Shown here one piece after another: positions 48,004 through 58,275 of a DNA stretch of 64,000 bases. Under the pieces are notes generated by a model. That model saw nothing but the letters and a program-made list of their open reading frames with translations, was not told where the DNA came from and searched no databases. How positions within the stretch are numbered: position 1 is the first letter of the stretch; the number at the start of each line of letters is the position of its first letter. The position numbers were made by a program, and so were the translations under genes. Origin of the DNA: Helianthus annuus (lineage: Eukaryota > Streptophyta > Magnoliopsida > Asterales > Asteraceae); the NCBI RefSeq assembly GCF_002127325.2, contig NC_035435.2, forward strand, positions 119,453,464 to 119,517,463. Reading direction: 5' to 3'.

Positions 48004-50531
48004 CATAAGTCTTTAGGTATTCTGACTTGTGATAACATTCATGTACAAACTCCTCTGCACTCCTGTTTAAGAAACCAGTCACTGCACAAACATGCTTACA
48101 AGGGATACCCTTCAAATCCTATTTCCTACAGCTGCAAGTTCTCCTGCTCAAATCCATAGAAACATCATCCAGCTCTCTAACTTGGAATACATTCAATGAT
48201 GATGGATACACTTCACACATATATGCCCATGACTTTTCTTTCTCAAGTTTCTCTTGTATATTTGGACACACAATCAAGTCTTATTTAACCATCTCTGCCT
48301 GTTGGGTTGTGAGCCTAGTCATTATTGCTACCCGGATGTCTTCAAGCATGTTGATGATGTGTTTGGATCTGGACTGGATAGTGTAACCATTAAAGGACTC
48401 GGCCATGTTATTAACAATAACATCACACTTTGTATCAGTTTTTAGATATGCCCATGAGAAACATTGTGGGTTTTGCTTCAAGAATGCCTCAGCAGCTTCA
48501 GGTGATAGGTCTTCCATCTCTTTAATGGCTGCCTTGTAGTCAGGAATACAGTATGCTCTACAAGCTTTCCAGAAAACTTGTTTTAACTCATCTCCCTTGA
48601 ATTTTTTATGCCAATTAGCATAAATGTGTCTAGCACAATTCCTGTGTTCAGCTTGAGGCCACACTAATGCAAGTGCATTAATTAAACCCTATCACAAACA
48701 TAAATGTTAGTTAAAACATAAGTGTAACAAAACATAAGTATACGAAGCAAACACTTCCTTAAATCTTTCATAAACCACTCTCAGCTGTCATTTGTTTCAC
48801 CTTCAACTACTGCCCAGGCCACAGGGTACATTTGGTCATTTGCATCCCTTCCAATTGCACCCAACAACATACCACCAAGAAAAGTTTTTAGGAAACAACC
48901 ATCTAAACACAGTGCCTTCCTGCAACCTGTTAGAAACCCCTTCTTGAGCCCATCAAAACACACAAAGAGTCTGTAAAATGTCTCACGAGTGGAACTTGGA
49001 TCAACATTTATAAAGCCTGGTGGGGCAGTTAAAAGTTCAAATGTAGAAGTTGGATTTGCTACCCTTAAAGCCTCCAAATATGAATCAAGTTTACTATAGT
49101 GATCCCTCATTGATCCATAAAGCTTACTTTGTGCACACTTCTTTGCCTTATATGCCAACCATTTAGTTATCAAAATCTTATACTTCTCCTTTACTGCTAG
49201 TTGGATCTCTTTAGCAGACCAGTTTGGCTTAGCTTTAAAAACTGGCAAGAACTCTGTAGCTATAAACTCAGCAGTCAAATGTATGTTCTTACACATGTTC
49301 CTTAGACAGTTGTGTTTGTTTACTACCTTCTTAACCATATAACAACTCTTAGCCTCATTAAAAGAATAATAGATATGAAAAGGACAGTTTTTAACACAGC
49401 TTATACCAACACGGCCATGTCTATTCTTGTCACTAACAGAAACACACAGATTCTTACCATTTGCAACAGCATATTTCTTAACAGCCTGTTTGAAGGCCTC
49501 CCTTGTTGGGAACCTTATTCCTTCAACCCAGTTAAACTTCTTCCAATTTGTTTGGTCATCTACAATTGGAACATCAACAACATACTTTTTACCTAGGATG
49601 TCGTCTTCTTCACTTTCACCAGGTGTCTTCACATCACCATCTGAGTCCTCATAAACTTCTGTATGACCACCACCACCTAAAACTGGAACACCGCCTTCTT
49701 TGTCAACTGTATTTCGTATACAATTTTCTACCATTTTTTTGTATTTTCTGCATCTTCCTTGTTAACCTTCCTTATGGCAGCAACTGAATCCCTCCACTCA
49801 ACATCCTCCTCATCAGAGCCACAATCAAATACCTCTTCAACATTGTTTTCATAACCATCTAAACTAGTATCATCCTCCTCAGATCGAGCATTGTATAACT
49901 CATCTTCAGAATCAGATTTATCTAAACTAAAACCATCCTTATCAGACTCATCTGTTCCTGCAACCTCCTTATCAGACTCATCTTCACCTTCAATTGAAGT
50001 CTCCTTAATAGATGTAAGTGCAATTGCAGCCTCTCTAACACAGTTTTCTAGTTCTGTGTTTGGATTAGGGTTCAAACAAGTTTCTGTGTCAACTGCTGGT
50101 GTTGCAACCCTTCTAGCTGTTGACTTAGAGAACCTTGCTGGGCTTTTAATTGGGCTTGTTACTTGGCTGTTATGGGCTTCTGGTTTGTTGGGTTGGCCTT
50201 GGGGGTTAGTGCGCTTGTTCATTGGTCCCTGTTGGATGTATAAATCAAGTACTTCCCTGGAATTCATAGCAACCGTCTTCCCCACCTCAATAACATCCCT
50301 ATCGCTTATCAAACGTCTCAACCCACCATTACTAGGTAAATTGCAATAAATATGGAAATCTTTTGATGCATAAGAACCAGTTTCCATCACATAATCAACT
50401 AACTCAAAATAAGAAAGCTTATCAATGTCTAACTTTATTAGTTCATGATCACCACTTACATACCTCACTAGGGGAGTAGCCACTTCAATCGTACCACCAT
50501 ACCATAACCGGACGTTGATGATTTCTGCCAT
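47759..50531 (-). pseudogene. MuDR-type MULE transposase, broken
   Basis: Read from ATG 50531. An N-terminal PB1-like domain (VRLWYGG...) is followed by an acidic Ser/Asp/Glu-rich linker. The frame changes at a run of seven A (49734-49740), then a MuDR N-terminal domain (FNWVEGIRFPTREAFK) leads into the transposase core (CLDGCFLKTFLGG, GRDANDQMYPVAWAVVEGE). TGA at 48781 replaces an expected tryptophan codon. A probable intron follows (acceptor before GLINALALVWPQAEH, near 48690). The core resumes to TAA near 48281, and a SWIM zinc finger (CSC...GIPCKHVC) is interrupted by TAG near 48120. The tail is basic (GRPKKNRRR). At least three nonsense codons make it non-functional. Confidence 0.9.
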
Positions 50532-50727
50532 CTAACTCAGAAGGAACGAACAGTTGGAGTGATTTGAGTTTTAGGGTTCAAGGATCGAGCTTTTTTATGG
50601 AAGAAGGAATCGTCGCTTTTGTTTTGAGAGGGAGTGATTTGAGTGTTAGGGTTAGGTGTGATCATATTGTGAAGACTGAAGTGTTTAATTGTGTGTTCTA
50701 AGTGGTAAACAGATATCATACACGTGG

Positions 50728-50918
50728 CATCCACATAGGCCTCCAACATTAAAAGTTTTTAATCACGTCAGCTACCACGTCACATTTAACTAACCCAGTT
50801 AGACAAGGATAATTGGTGGCCAAAATCTTACAAGTTGGGATTGTTGTATGCAATTTTTGAAGTTGGGATTATTACCGGCCAACTAGTGAAATTTGGGATT
50901 ATTAAAATCCAATACCCC
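50728..50918 (-). repeat. Right terminal inverted repeat of the MULE
   Basis: Reverse complement of the left repeat. The transposase start codon lies about 200 bases inside it, so the repeat probably holds the promoter. Confidence 0.92.
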
Positions 50919-51175
50919 CTTAAAAAGATAAAACATAATTTCTATATCTATCATATTAAAGAATATTAAAGAATGAATATCATTTTCACGTATTTTGTTA
51001 AAATTATTAGTAAATTTATATTATTTGACGTATATTTAACTTTCAAAAACTAATTTCTTTACAATTTAGCATGTCCGGGTACTCTCCGAGTACTCTTCGC
51101 CTAGACCGAGTACTCTCAACTCCTCACTCGACCGACTAGGGAGCGCATAGCGATTTTTGCAACCATGGTTTTAAC

Positions 51176-52371
51176 TATGTTATATACTTGGTTCTTTAAT
51201 ATTTGACTCAAAACCTTACCCTGTTTAAAAAATCCTAACGAAAATGACATAAGTTAACATGACAGCAGATTGAAAACATTAACAAAGAATTGACAAGTTC
51301 GGGTTCGAACCGAGTAACAAGAATTGTTACCGAGTGAGAAAGGTAACCACAACTAGTTGAAACGAACAGGATGTCCAACGGAGTATTGAATTGGTTTAAG
51401 GTGGCTTTTGCTTATCGCAGGCGTCGAGAACCACGAGTTGACAGTATATGAAGTCAAAATCCAACATTCGATTTTACGGATTTCATATACAATCAAATTA
51501 GAATGGTTGAAGGTCACCTGCTTCTTGAAGGGACCAAGGTGATCAACTGAGTTTGCAACAGAACAGGCAGATTGACCTATTTAGTAGATCAAATTCTTGA
51601 CAGTTAACAAAAAGCAATCACAACAAAATCAACCGAAAATTAAACAATAGGGTCTTCTGAAGAATCAAAATAACATAACAATAAAACCTGGTTGATTTTT
51701 ACCTGGTTTTGAGACTCAAACGTAGGTTGGTTGTTGTTAAATCAAGCGGGAAATCGTGGTCGTTTGGCTCTACACGAGTGTGGTGGTTTAGTTAAGAAAG
51801 ATGGTTCTGATGCTAATGTTTTTAAGAGAACATATAACATGATGAAATGAGAACCCATAAAATAGTCTAAATACCAACAATTAACACCCCAAAGTTTTGA
51901 AATTCCAAATTCCACTGAATATGCAAATTCTACAAATGGGTCAAACTTTTTGAAAAACACCCCAAAGGGTATTTTGTAAGCATAAAGTTTCACGAATCAT
52001 TCCATTAAGAATAGTTGATTGTTGTGACATTTGTCACCAAACACGGTCCACATTGACTTTAACAGTGACATTTGCCATCAAAATAAAACCTATTTGAATG
52101 CGATATAAACACAGCTCAAAAGACAAACATGATCATGTTGTATTTCCTTGCAAAGCAGAAAATGGTAGAGATATAAACATATATATAATTAACTAGCTAG
52201 ATAGAGCTTCTAACGTCTAGAGCAGAAGAAAAACTGCATAATTCACTTTTTGACATCAAATGGATTCAACATGGAATGATGCTTGGTGCCCTCTTACCTT
52301 TGCTCAAACTTCAAACTGGAGATATATCTATACTTCACAAGGCCGGGCAGAGTGTCATTACCGTTCAAGAA
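51176..52371. other. Spacer between the hAT-like element and the F-box gene
   Basis: Holds the right part of the duplicated segment (to 51510), then AT-rich sequence without a recognisable gene. Segment 52151-52245 recurs at about 55955-56045 (GCAAAGCAGAAAATGGTAGA core). The short minus-strand frame at 51742-51993 has no domain. Confidence 0.6.
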
Positions 52372-53469
52372 TCAACTCTCTCTGATCCAAAGTTTTGGAG
52401 TTTTAATAAAACTAGGACGATAAGTACTAATTACCATCCAGTAGTTGCCTGGAATATTCAAATCTAGAATCTTATTCGTGTTAAGACAATACCCCACCAC
52501 GTTTTCTCTATCTTCCTTAACACATAAGATCAAAATACTAGTACCATTTAAACCATCAATGAGACACAAAGGTTTCCACACTTGTGATCTAAATATAGGG
52601 TAAATAGTTTCCCGGATAGCTATCGCTTTATGCCAAGAAGATTCCTTCATCACCCAAACGTTGAACCCTAACGAAGACCCAGAAAATAGACTTAAGCTGC
52701 CTTTCAGTACTCCCAACATTTGCTTAGATTCATGATCATCTCCCAGTCCAGCCGGGGGCGGAATTAACTCAAATGTCTCTGTATCCAAATCGAAATCGTA
52801 AATTTGGATATAATCAAACCAATACACATGACTATTCACAAATACACCTGAAACCAGCAGCCCCCTATACTGAATGTGGTAAGGGCTTTGTCCCAAAGTT
52901 CTCCATTGATCTGTGCCAAGGGTGTAAACCTCGATTTCAACCGAGGCCATAAACCGTTCTTCGGGTATTCTCCTACCTATGATCCGTATGACTTTGTATT
53001 CCCCTCCCATTGAAACTCCGAAACCATAACTTACACGCGAAAAACAATCCAAAAAAGTTAGTTCAGGGAGGATCATATATTCTTCAACCACCACAGGATT
53101 GAATATGTAAATGGCATAACCTTCGTGACGCAAGCAGATCAAACCATTGATCGAACCCACTTCAAATATCTGATTAAGAGAACGAAAAGCAATAAGACCA
53201 AGGTCAAGGCTTTTGACATGACCGATGGTTAAGCGGTCGTAATCAACTTCATGTTCCACTTCTACGAACACTAATATCGGGTGTGGATTTTTGTATTGAT
53301 GAAACATTAGGCAGGGACGCGATCTGGAGAGATGAAGATCAACAAAATAGGTGTCGGAAACAAGATCACGCCACTTTTTGCACACGCACTTGCAGCGGAC
53401 AATTGTTTTGACCGGAAGTCGAGATAAAACGTCGAGGATGAGACTTTCAGGTAACACGTAGTCTTCCAT
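52372..53469 (-). CDS. F-box protein with F-box-associated (FBA) interaction domain
   Basis: Intact single-exon gene of 365 codons, the only clear host gene here. An F-box is at residues 3-50 (LPESLILDVLSRLPVKTIVRCKCVCKKWRDLV), which docks Skp1/ASK in an SCF ubiquitin ligase. An FBA-type region follows (GFGVSMGGEYKVIRI near 160, EVYTLGTDQWRTLG near 190, LKGSLSLF near 260, VWVMKESSWHKA near 275), which recruits the substrate. Length fits the large plant F-box/FBA family. The start is the first ATG after an in-frame stop and lies before the F-box. No signal peptide or membrane segment. It stands alone between transposon blocks; the substrate is unknown. Family call strong, specific function unknown. 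Confidence 0.95.
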   Translation of the reverse strand: MEDYVLPESLILDVLSRLPVKTIVRCKCVCKKWRDLVSDTYFVDLHLSRSRPCLMFHQYKNPHPILVFVEVEHEVDYDRLTIGHVKSLDLGLIAFRSLNQIFEVGSINGLICLRHEGYAIYIFNPVVVEEYMILPELTFLDCFSRVSYGFGVSMGGEYKVIRIIGRRIPEERFMASVEIEVYTLGTDQWRTLGQSPYHIQYRGLLVSGVFVNSHVYWFDYIQIYDFDLDTETFELIPPPAGLGDDHESKQMLGVLKGSLSLFSGSSLGFNVWVMKESSWHKAIAIRETIYPIFRSQVWKPLCLIDGLNGTSILILCVKEDRENVVGYCLNTNKILDLNIPGNYWMVISTYRPSFIKTPKLWIRES

Positions 53470-53599
53470 GGCGTCAAACTAGGGTCTGTTACTCTGGCAG
53501 CTGGCGATCTTAACAGCGTAATAGGGTTTTATCAATATTCAATAGCGGGGATAGCAAAGTATTTCAGGGCTAGGCCCAATAGTGGTGGACCTAAGAATT

Positions 53600-53800
53600 T
53601 TTTTCATTGGGGCGGAAGTTTTTAAGTGTCGGTTGTCTGTAACAATATATTTTTCTTATCATTCCGATTCGTATCGAGTCAAATGATAAAAAGATAAAAC
53701 TTTTTTCATGGGCCGGAAGCTTTTAAGTGTCAGTTGTCTGTAACTATATATTTTTCTTATCATTTCGGTCCATATCGAGTCAAATCATAAAAAGATAAAA
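53600..53800. repeat. Tandem duplication of about 97 bp upstream of the F-box gene
   Basis: Two copies share GGAAG, TTTTTAAGTGTCRGTTGTCTGTAAC and TATATTTTTCTTATCATT in the same order, with about ten differences. Confidence 0.85.
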
Positions 53801-54492
53801 CTATATTAAGTTAAAATTAAATGAATAACAAAATACATTTACCGTCAATAAAAAACATAATATACATTGAAACAAAAAAAAATATTTTAACATTCGATGG
53901 TGAAATTGCAAAAAATAATGAAAATGCAAATTACATTAGTTTTCATATATAGTTTGTATAATATTTGAGTTGTTTTGTGTCATTTTAAATCATTGGTTTT
54001 GTGTATTATGGTGTCTTGTGTACTTTGCAGGGTCCCGGGAGTGAAAACGAGTTGAAATGTTGAAGAAACGAGCACACGGGAGGAGGTTTGGGCTTAGTGA
54101 AAGATTCTCATGGAATGAAAATGGATATTTGAAAAGAGGAAAAGATATAGAATTGAATTACGAACCCGTAGACGAAAACGGTGAAGAAAACGGAGTTAAA
54201 ACGAAGAAGTTATGTCCGAAATCGTATTCTCAGTGCCCAGATCCGTCACGTCACGTCCTGTCTAAGGGTGTGGTTCCTCTTCTCGTTTCCATTTTTTTAT
54301 ATTTTTTATTTAATCCATTTTATTTATAAATAATATTTTTTTATTCGTTTAATTTGTTAAAATAAAAATAACTAAGAAAATTTGTTAAGAAAATTAAACA
54401 TTTCATAGAATTTAAGAAAGTTACAAATTAAAACACACACAAAATTAATCTAAAAATACAGACTAAAAGCATAAAATAAATTTTGTCTAAAC
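53801..54492. other. AT-rich stretch, no gene assigned
   Basis: The 90-codon plus frame at 54057-54329 follows a splice-acceptor-like TTTGCAG and a GGGAGTGAAAACGAG stretch. It has no recognised domain and may be LTR debris. Confidence 0.5.
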
Positions 54493-55228
54493 CTACGAAC
54501 AACAGTACTCGTCATCAACGTGATCGAGAACATCATCTGGATCGACATTGAAGTTATTACAAATATGGTCGATTAAATCTGCACAAAGGTTATGCAGTTG
54601 TGTAATGCCCACATATTTAATTCTTGTTGCCCCTAGTCAAATCGGCTCAACCTTCTCATGAATGTCATTTGAATTGTATTCGTATATCGTCCGGCCTTCG
54701 TCTTCGATAATCATGTTATGTGATATAGTACAAGAATACATAACGTATCTCAATCTTTTTGGTATCTATGCACGTGCCCGATTTTGTATTATATGCCATC
54801 GTTACTTTAACACGCCAAACAACCGTTCCACATATTTTCTTGCTACTTCTTGGCACTTCGCATATTTTTTTCTTTCTTCATCAGGGGGATGTATCTAGAT
54901 CTGGTATACTTTTAACAATAGTCGCAAAGTTTGGGTATATACCGTCAACTAGATAATACTCGTGCTTAAATGACACCCCATTGAGCATGAACGAAGAATC
55001 GGGGTCGGTATCTTTGATGATGTTGTCGAAAATCTCAGATCTTAATAGAACATTTAAATCGTTATTTGAACCTGCAACTACACAAAAGGCATGCCAAACC
55101 CATAGATCTTGTGAGCAAACGACTACTTGCATTATTGAGGAATGTCCTTGATCACTACTTGTATGTTGATCTCACCATGCATTCGGGAAATTATGCTATG
55201 GCCAATGCGTACAATCGATACTTTCTAT
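54493..55228 (-). pseudogene. PIF/Harbinger transposase pseudogene
   Basis: Minus-strand remains of a DDE nuclease: SIDCTHWP, then SQDLWVWHAF, AGSNNDLNVL, YYLVDGIYP, then KYVERLFGVL and ISHNMIIEDEG, ending near DLIDHICNNF. The N-terminal part is missing. Interruptions: TAG and TGA in the first 50 bases of the preserved segment, both at expected tryptophan positions; a one-base shift near 54885; then TAA and TAG inside the FGVL-RWHII block and TGA near 54647. The family is certain from the block order; the gene is dead. Confidence 0.88.
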
Positions 55229-56221
55229 TAGTTTATTTCTATTAGTTTTTTCCATTTTTATGTTTTTTCAAGTATTTTGGGCATTTTGTTTTTTGGGCTT
55301 GTGTTTGGCCCGTTGTCTTTTTTAGGTCTATTTCGAATTTCTGTCTCTATTTATGTATTGCCCTAGTCATTTGAACAATCAGAATTGAATTTTGAGAAAA
55401 CAGTTTTTTCACTTCAAATTCCGTGGCCTTTGGGGTTACAATTTGGGGGTTGGGGAAGAACTACACGGGTATTTGCAGAATCAACGTGTAATCTTCATTT
55501 ATCGTACCACGCACTACATCACTTTATGTATTTTTATTGGACTTGCATATTCTCTTTGAGCTTTTCTTTACAACATCGGTACCCATTCGGCCACCTCTAG
55601 GGTCTATAATATAAGATGGTGGTTAACTTAGGCCTCTACCTTGCTAACGGCCTCTTTGGTGAAATTATATCCTTTCTTCACAAAGACATGGTCATTACTG
55701 TACAAGGGATGAAGATCCAAAGTATTAGAGTTCAACAAAAACAATATTAGGAAAAAAAAAGTATCATTTTTGAAATTTTTAACATAAACTATCGTTTAAA
55801 ATAGGCAAATTAGATTTAAAAAATCCTAATTTTTTCAATTTGGCCTATAACAATCACAACTCAGTTGTTTGCCGATAATAATCCAAAGTGCTCGACTTTT
55901 GACCAATAATAGTCTGCGTTAAAAATAGCTTAACGGAGTTGTATTTCTTAATCCTTGCAAAGCAGAAAATGGTAGAGATATAAACATATATATGATTGAC
56001 CAGATAAAGGTTCTAAAGTCTAGAGCAGAAGAAAACTATATAATTCGGTTCATATCGGGTTGGGTCATATAACATCAAGCTAAAATTTATATAATCGTCA
56101 AAAGTCGTTACAAACATATTTAAGTTGTCGCTCTACGGGTTTTCATTTTTTTAAATCTATCCAAAATATCACCTTCAATGGGAGATATGTTATGGAACTT
56201 GGAGTTTGCTTTGCAACTTTA
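55229..56221. other. Spacer, no gene seen
   Basis: AT-rich. It includes a block at 55840-55935 with AATAATCC/ACAATCAC motifs resembling MULE terminal sequence, and the second copy of the segment around 52151. No convincing frame. Confidence 0.55.
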
Positions 56222-56900
56222 TGTGGACGCGACTCGACTCGGTTCGATTCGGTTCGGGTCGACTCGGTTAGGTCCGGCTCAAGCCCGAAGACACGACATT
56301 CCTCCGTCGTGCGCCCCAGAGTTCGACACGCGAGGCACGGAACGCCGCAAGCAAATTCCCGCTAACACATCACCATGGCATCACCTTAGTGATGTCATGA
56401 TGATGTCAAGCATTTGTCTCATATGTTGAATTAATGCAAAGATTGGAAACAGAAACTGTCCGGGCCGTTTCTTCACACATGGGCCGAGGACTTGAAGTTG
56501 GGCTTTGTCTTGGATTGGGCTTCAACAACAAACGACGAAACATATTGTAGAATATATGTATGTCGACGAAACAGAATGTGTTTCGTCGACTTTAGTGTTT
56601 CGCCGTGCCTTTATGCGTTTCGTTAGTCTATGTCTGTGTCTAGTATAAATACCCTCTCAGTTTCTGTGTGAAAGGTATGAGAGACCTGTGAGACTTAGTG
56701 AAACTCTGTAAACATTGTTTGTATATGTTTCGGGTTGTACTCATCCCTAACCAGTAGATATTGAATCTTTTGGTTACGCATGTTCTTCTTGTTAACTTTG
56801 TTTGGTTTGCACCGTCACGGGGATTCCGCACCCGTTACCGTGTTCGTGATAAACAAGGATAGGTTTTCGTTATCGATCCACCGGAAAAACGGGACCTACA
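56222..56900 (+). mobile_element. 5' LTR of element G
   Basis: TGTGGACGCG start, GGGACCTACA end. TATA box at 56644-56651. A perfect 11-bp hairpin (stem GTCGACGAAAC) at 56562-56590 is conserved at 63561-63589 in the other LTR. Confidence 0.88.
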
Positions 56901-56902
56901 AT

Positions 56903-56915
56903 TGGTATCAGAGCC
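56903..56915 (+). other. Primer binding site of element G
   Basis: TGGTATCAGAGCC two bases after the LTR; initiator tRNA-Met type. Confidence 0.95.
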
Positions 56916-57408
56916 TTGGCTCTAATCCTTGTTTAAAACCAAACATTGTTAGTGTTTTTATCAAGTTTGTTTGTGATTTTTCAAAATTTATTCCTTAAAA
57001 GTTTATATATTTTCTGGAAAAAGTCACTTAAATCAGTGTTTATCTTGTTGTTTTTGCTAAAAGTTTGTTCAAAAACCCTGTTTATTTGCATGTTTGCATG
57101 TTTGGAACTGGTTTTTATTGAAAGTTTATGCAAAATTTATGTTCCGAAAGTTTGTCAGTTGATGCTTTGGCTGAAATCTTCATAAGAGTTCATCCAAACT
57201 TCAAAGTGTTGTTCAAAATTTCAACTTTTTGATCTTTAATAAGTTTACTGTGCAAGTTGTTGGTAATTTAAAATCATATTTGTTTGAAATTAGGGTTTTC
57301 AAGGAATGATGGGATGGTGTAAGTTTGAAAAAGAGTCTCTTTTGTCAGAAGAAGGATAAGGCCATCTCACCAAACACCAAACACCAACTCCAAACCTTAT
57401 CCATTCAT

Positions 57409-57590
57409 GTGTTTCGTCGGACAACATTAAGAATTCAGTTTCGTCACATATACATCTTGTTTCGTCGACATATAAGCAAAAAGGAATTATATTGTGTTTC
57501 GTCGCACATAATAAAACAACACCTGTTTCGTCGACCAGAGTAAAGAATCCAGTTTCGTCGAAGTGGTTAATCCAAGAGTTTCGTCGTTCA
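57409..57590 (+). repeat. Seven GTTTCGTC(G) motifs in the G leader
   Basis: GTTTCGTC occurs seven times in about 180 bases, six of them followed by G, spaced 15-40 bases apart. The same motif and its complement recur in the LTRs. Confidence 0.92.
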
Positions 57591-57719
57591 AAATTCTTAC
57601 AAGTTTGGTTGGTTAAAAAAAAAATAAGTTAAAACAAACAATTTCTATCGGTTCAATCAAGTTAGATATGCTTTTTCATCATCATAATCAAGTTTTGTCA
57701 TCACATGTATTCTGACATT

Positions 57720-58080
57720 TCATGTGATCAACTGATTTTTCATAAACAATAATTTAATATATTGAAAGTTAACTTGTTCTAAAAAAAAAATCATTTGATT
57801 GTTAGTGGGAATCAAATTTGGTCCAATCAGATTGCCATGTGTTGTGTTGGTCCAATCATATTAATTTGTTACTTTTAATAGTGATCATATCATTCATGTG
57901 TTAGTGGGAATCAAATTTGGTCCAATCAGATTGCCATGTGTTGTGTTGGTCCAATCATATTAATTTTTACTTTTAATAGTGATCATATCATTCTGACATT
58001 TCATGTGATAAATTGTTTATTCATAAACAATATTTTGATATATTAAAAGTTAACAATCTAAAAAAAAAAAAAAATTGGCC
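57720..58080 (+). repeat. Tandem duplication of about 103 bp with flanking repeats in the G leader
   Basis: The block starting TTAGTGGGAATCAAATTTGG at 57801 repeats at 57902. Outside it, CATTTCATGTGATMAA...TTAAC segments ending in poly-A flank both sides (57715-57790 and 57995-58075), giving a nested repeat. Confidence 0.88.
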
Positions 58081-58275
58081 TTCATCTATATGTATATATT
58101 TAATTCTGATTGGGCAAATCCAAAGAAATCTGACAATTCACATGGGGTTTCATCAATATTAATTTTCATCGATTAGATCATTCATCACTAAAGGTTTCTT
58201 TATTTATTCAAGTGTAGTAAAAAAAAAAAATCAACCGAAGTTTCATGATAAAGTTATCACTTTTATACACCAATC

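Larger units (their letters stand above)
47159..50918. mobile_element. Mutator-like element (MULE), 3.76 kb
   Basis: Terminal inverted repeats of about 191 bp (47159-47349 and 50728-50918) begin GGGGTATTGG and are flanked by CTTAAAAA (47150-47157 and 50919-50926); 8-9 bp duplications are typical of MULEs. It holds a transposase on the minus strand and a convergent GRF-type frame on the plus strand. Both are broken. Confidence 0.92.
46983..51167. mobile_element. Non-autonomous hAT-like inverted-repeat element carrying a nested MULE
   Basis: Terminal repeats CATGGTTGTAA (left) and the complement of TTGCAACCATG (right), with an identical 8-bp flanking duplication GTTTTAAC at 46975-46982 and 51168-51175. 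The 8-bp duplication is the hAT hallmark. Its own sequence is only about 420 bases, rich in CCGAGTACTC motifs; the remainder is the inserted Mutator-like element. Confidence 0.85.

Noticed and set aside
49891..50349. 152-codon plus-strand frame
   Set aside because: Antisense to the acidic linker of the MULE transposase; no domain.
54057..54329. Small plus-strand gene with a C-terminal hydrophobic tail
   Set aside because: No recognised domain, the hydrophobic tail is an AT-rich run, and the start lies in LTR-like debris.
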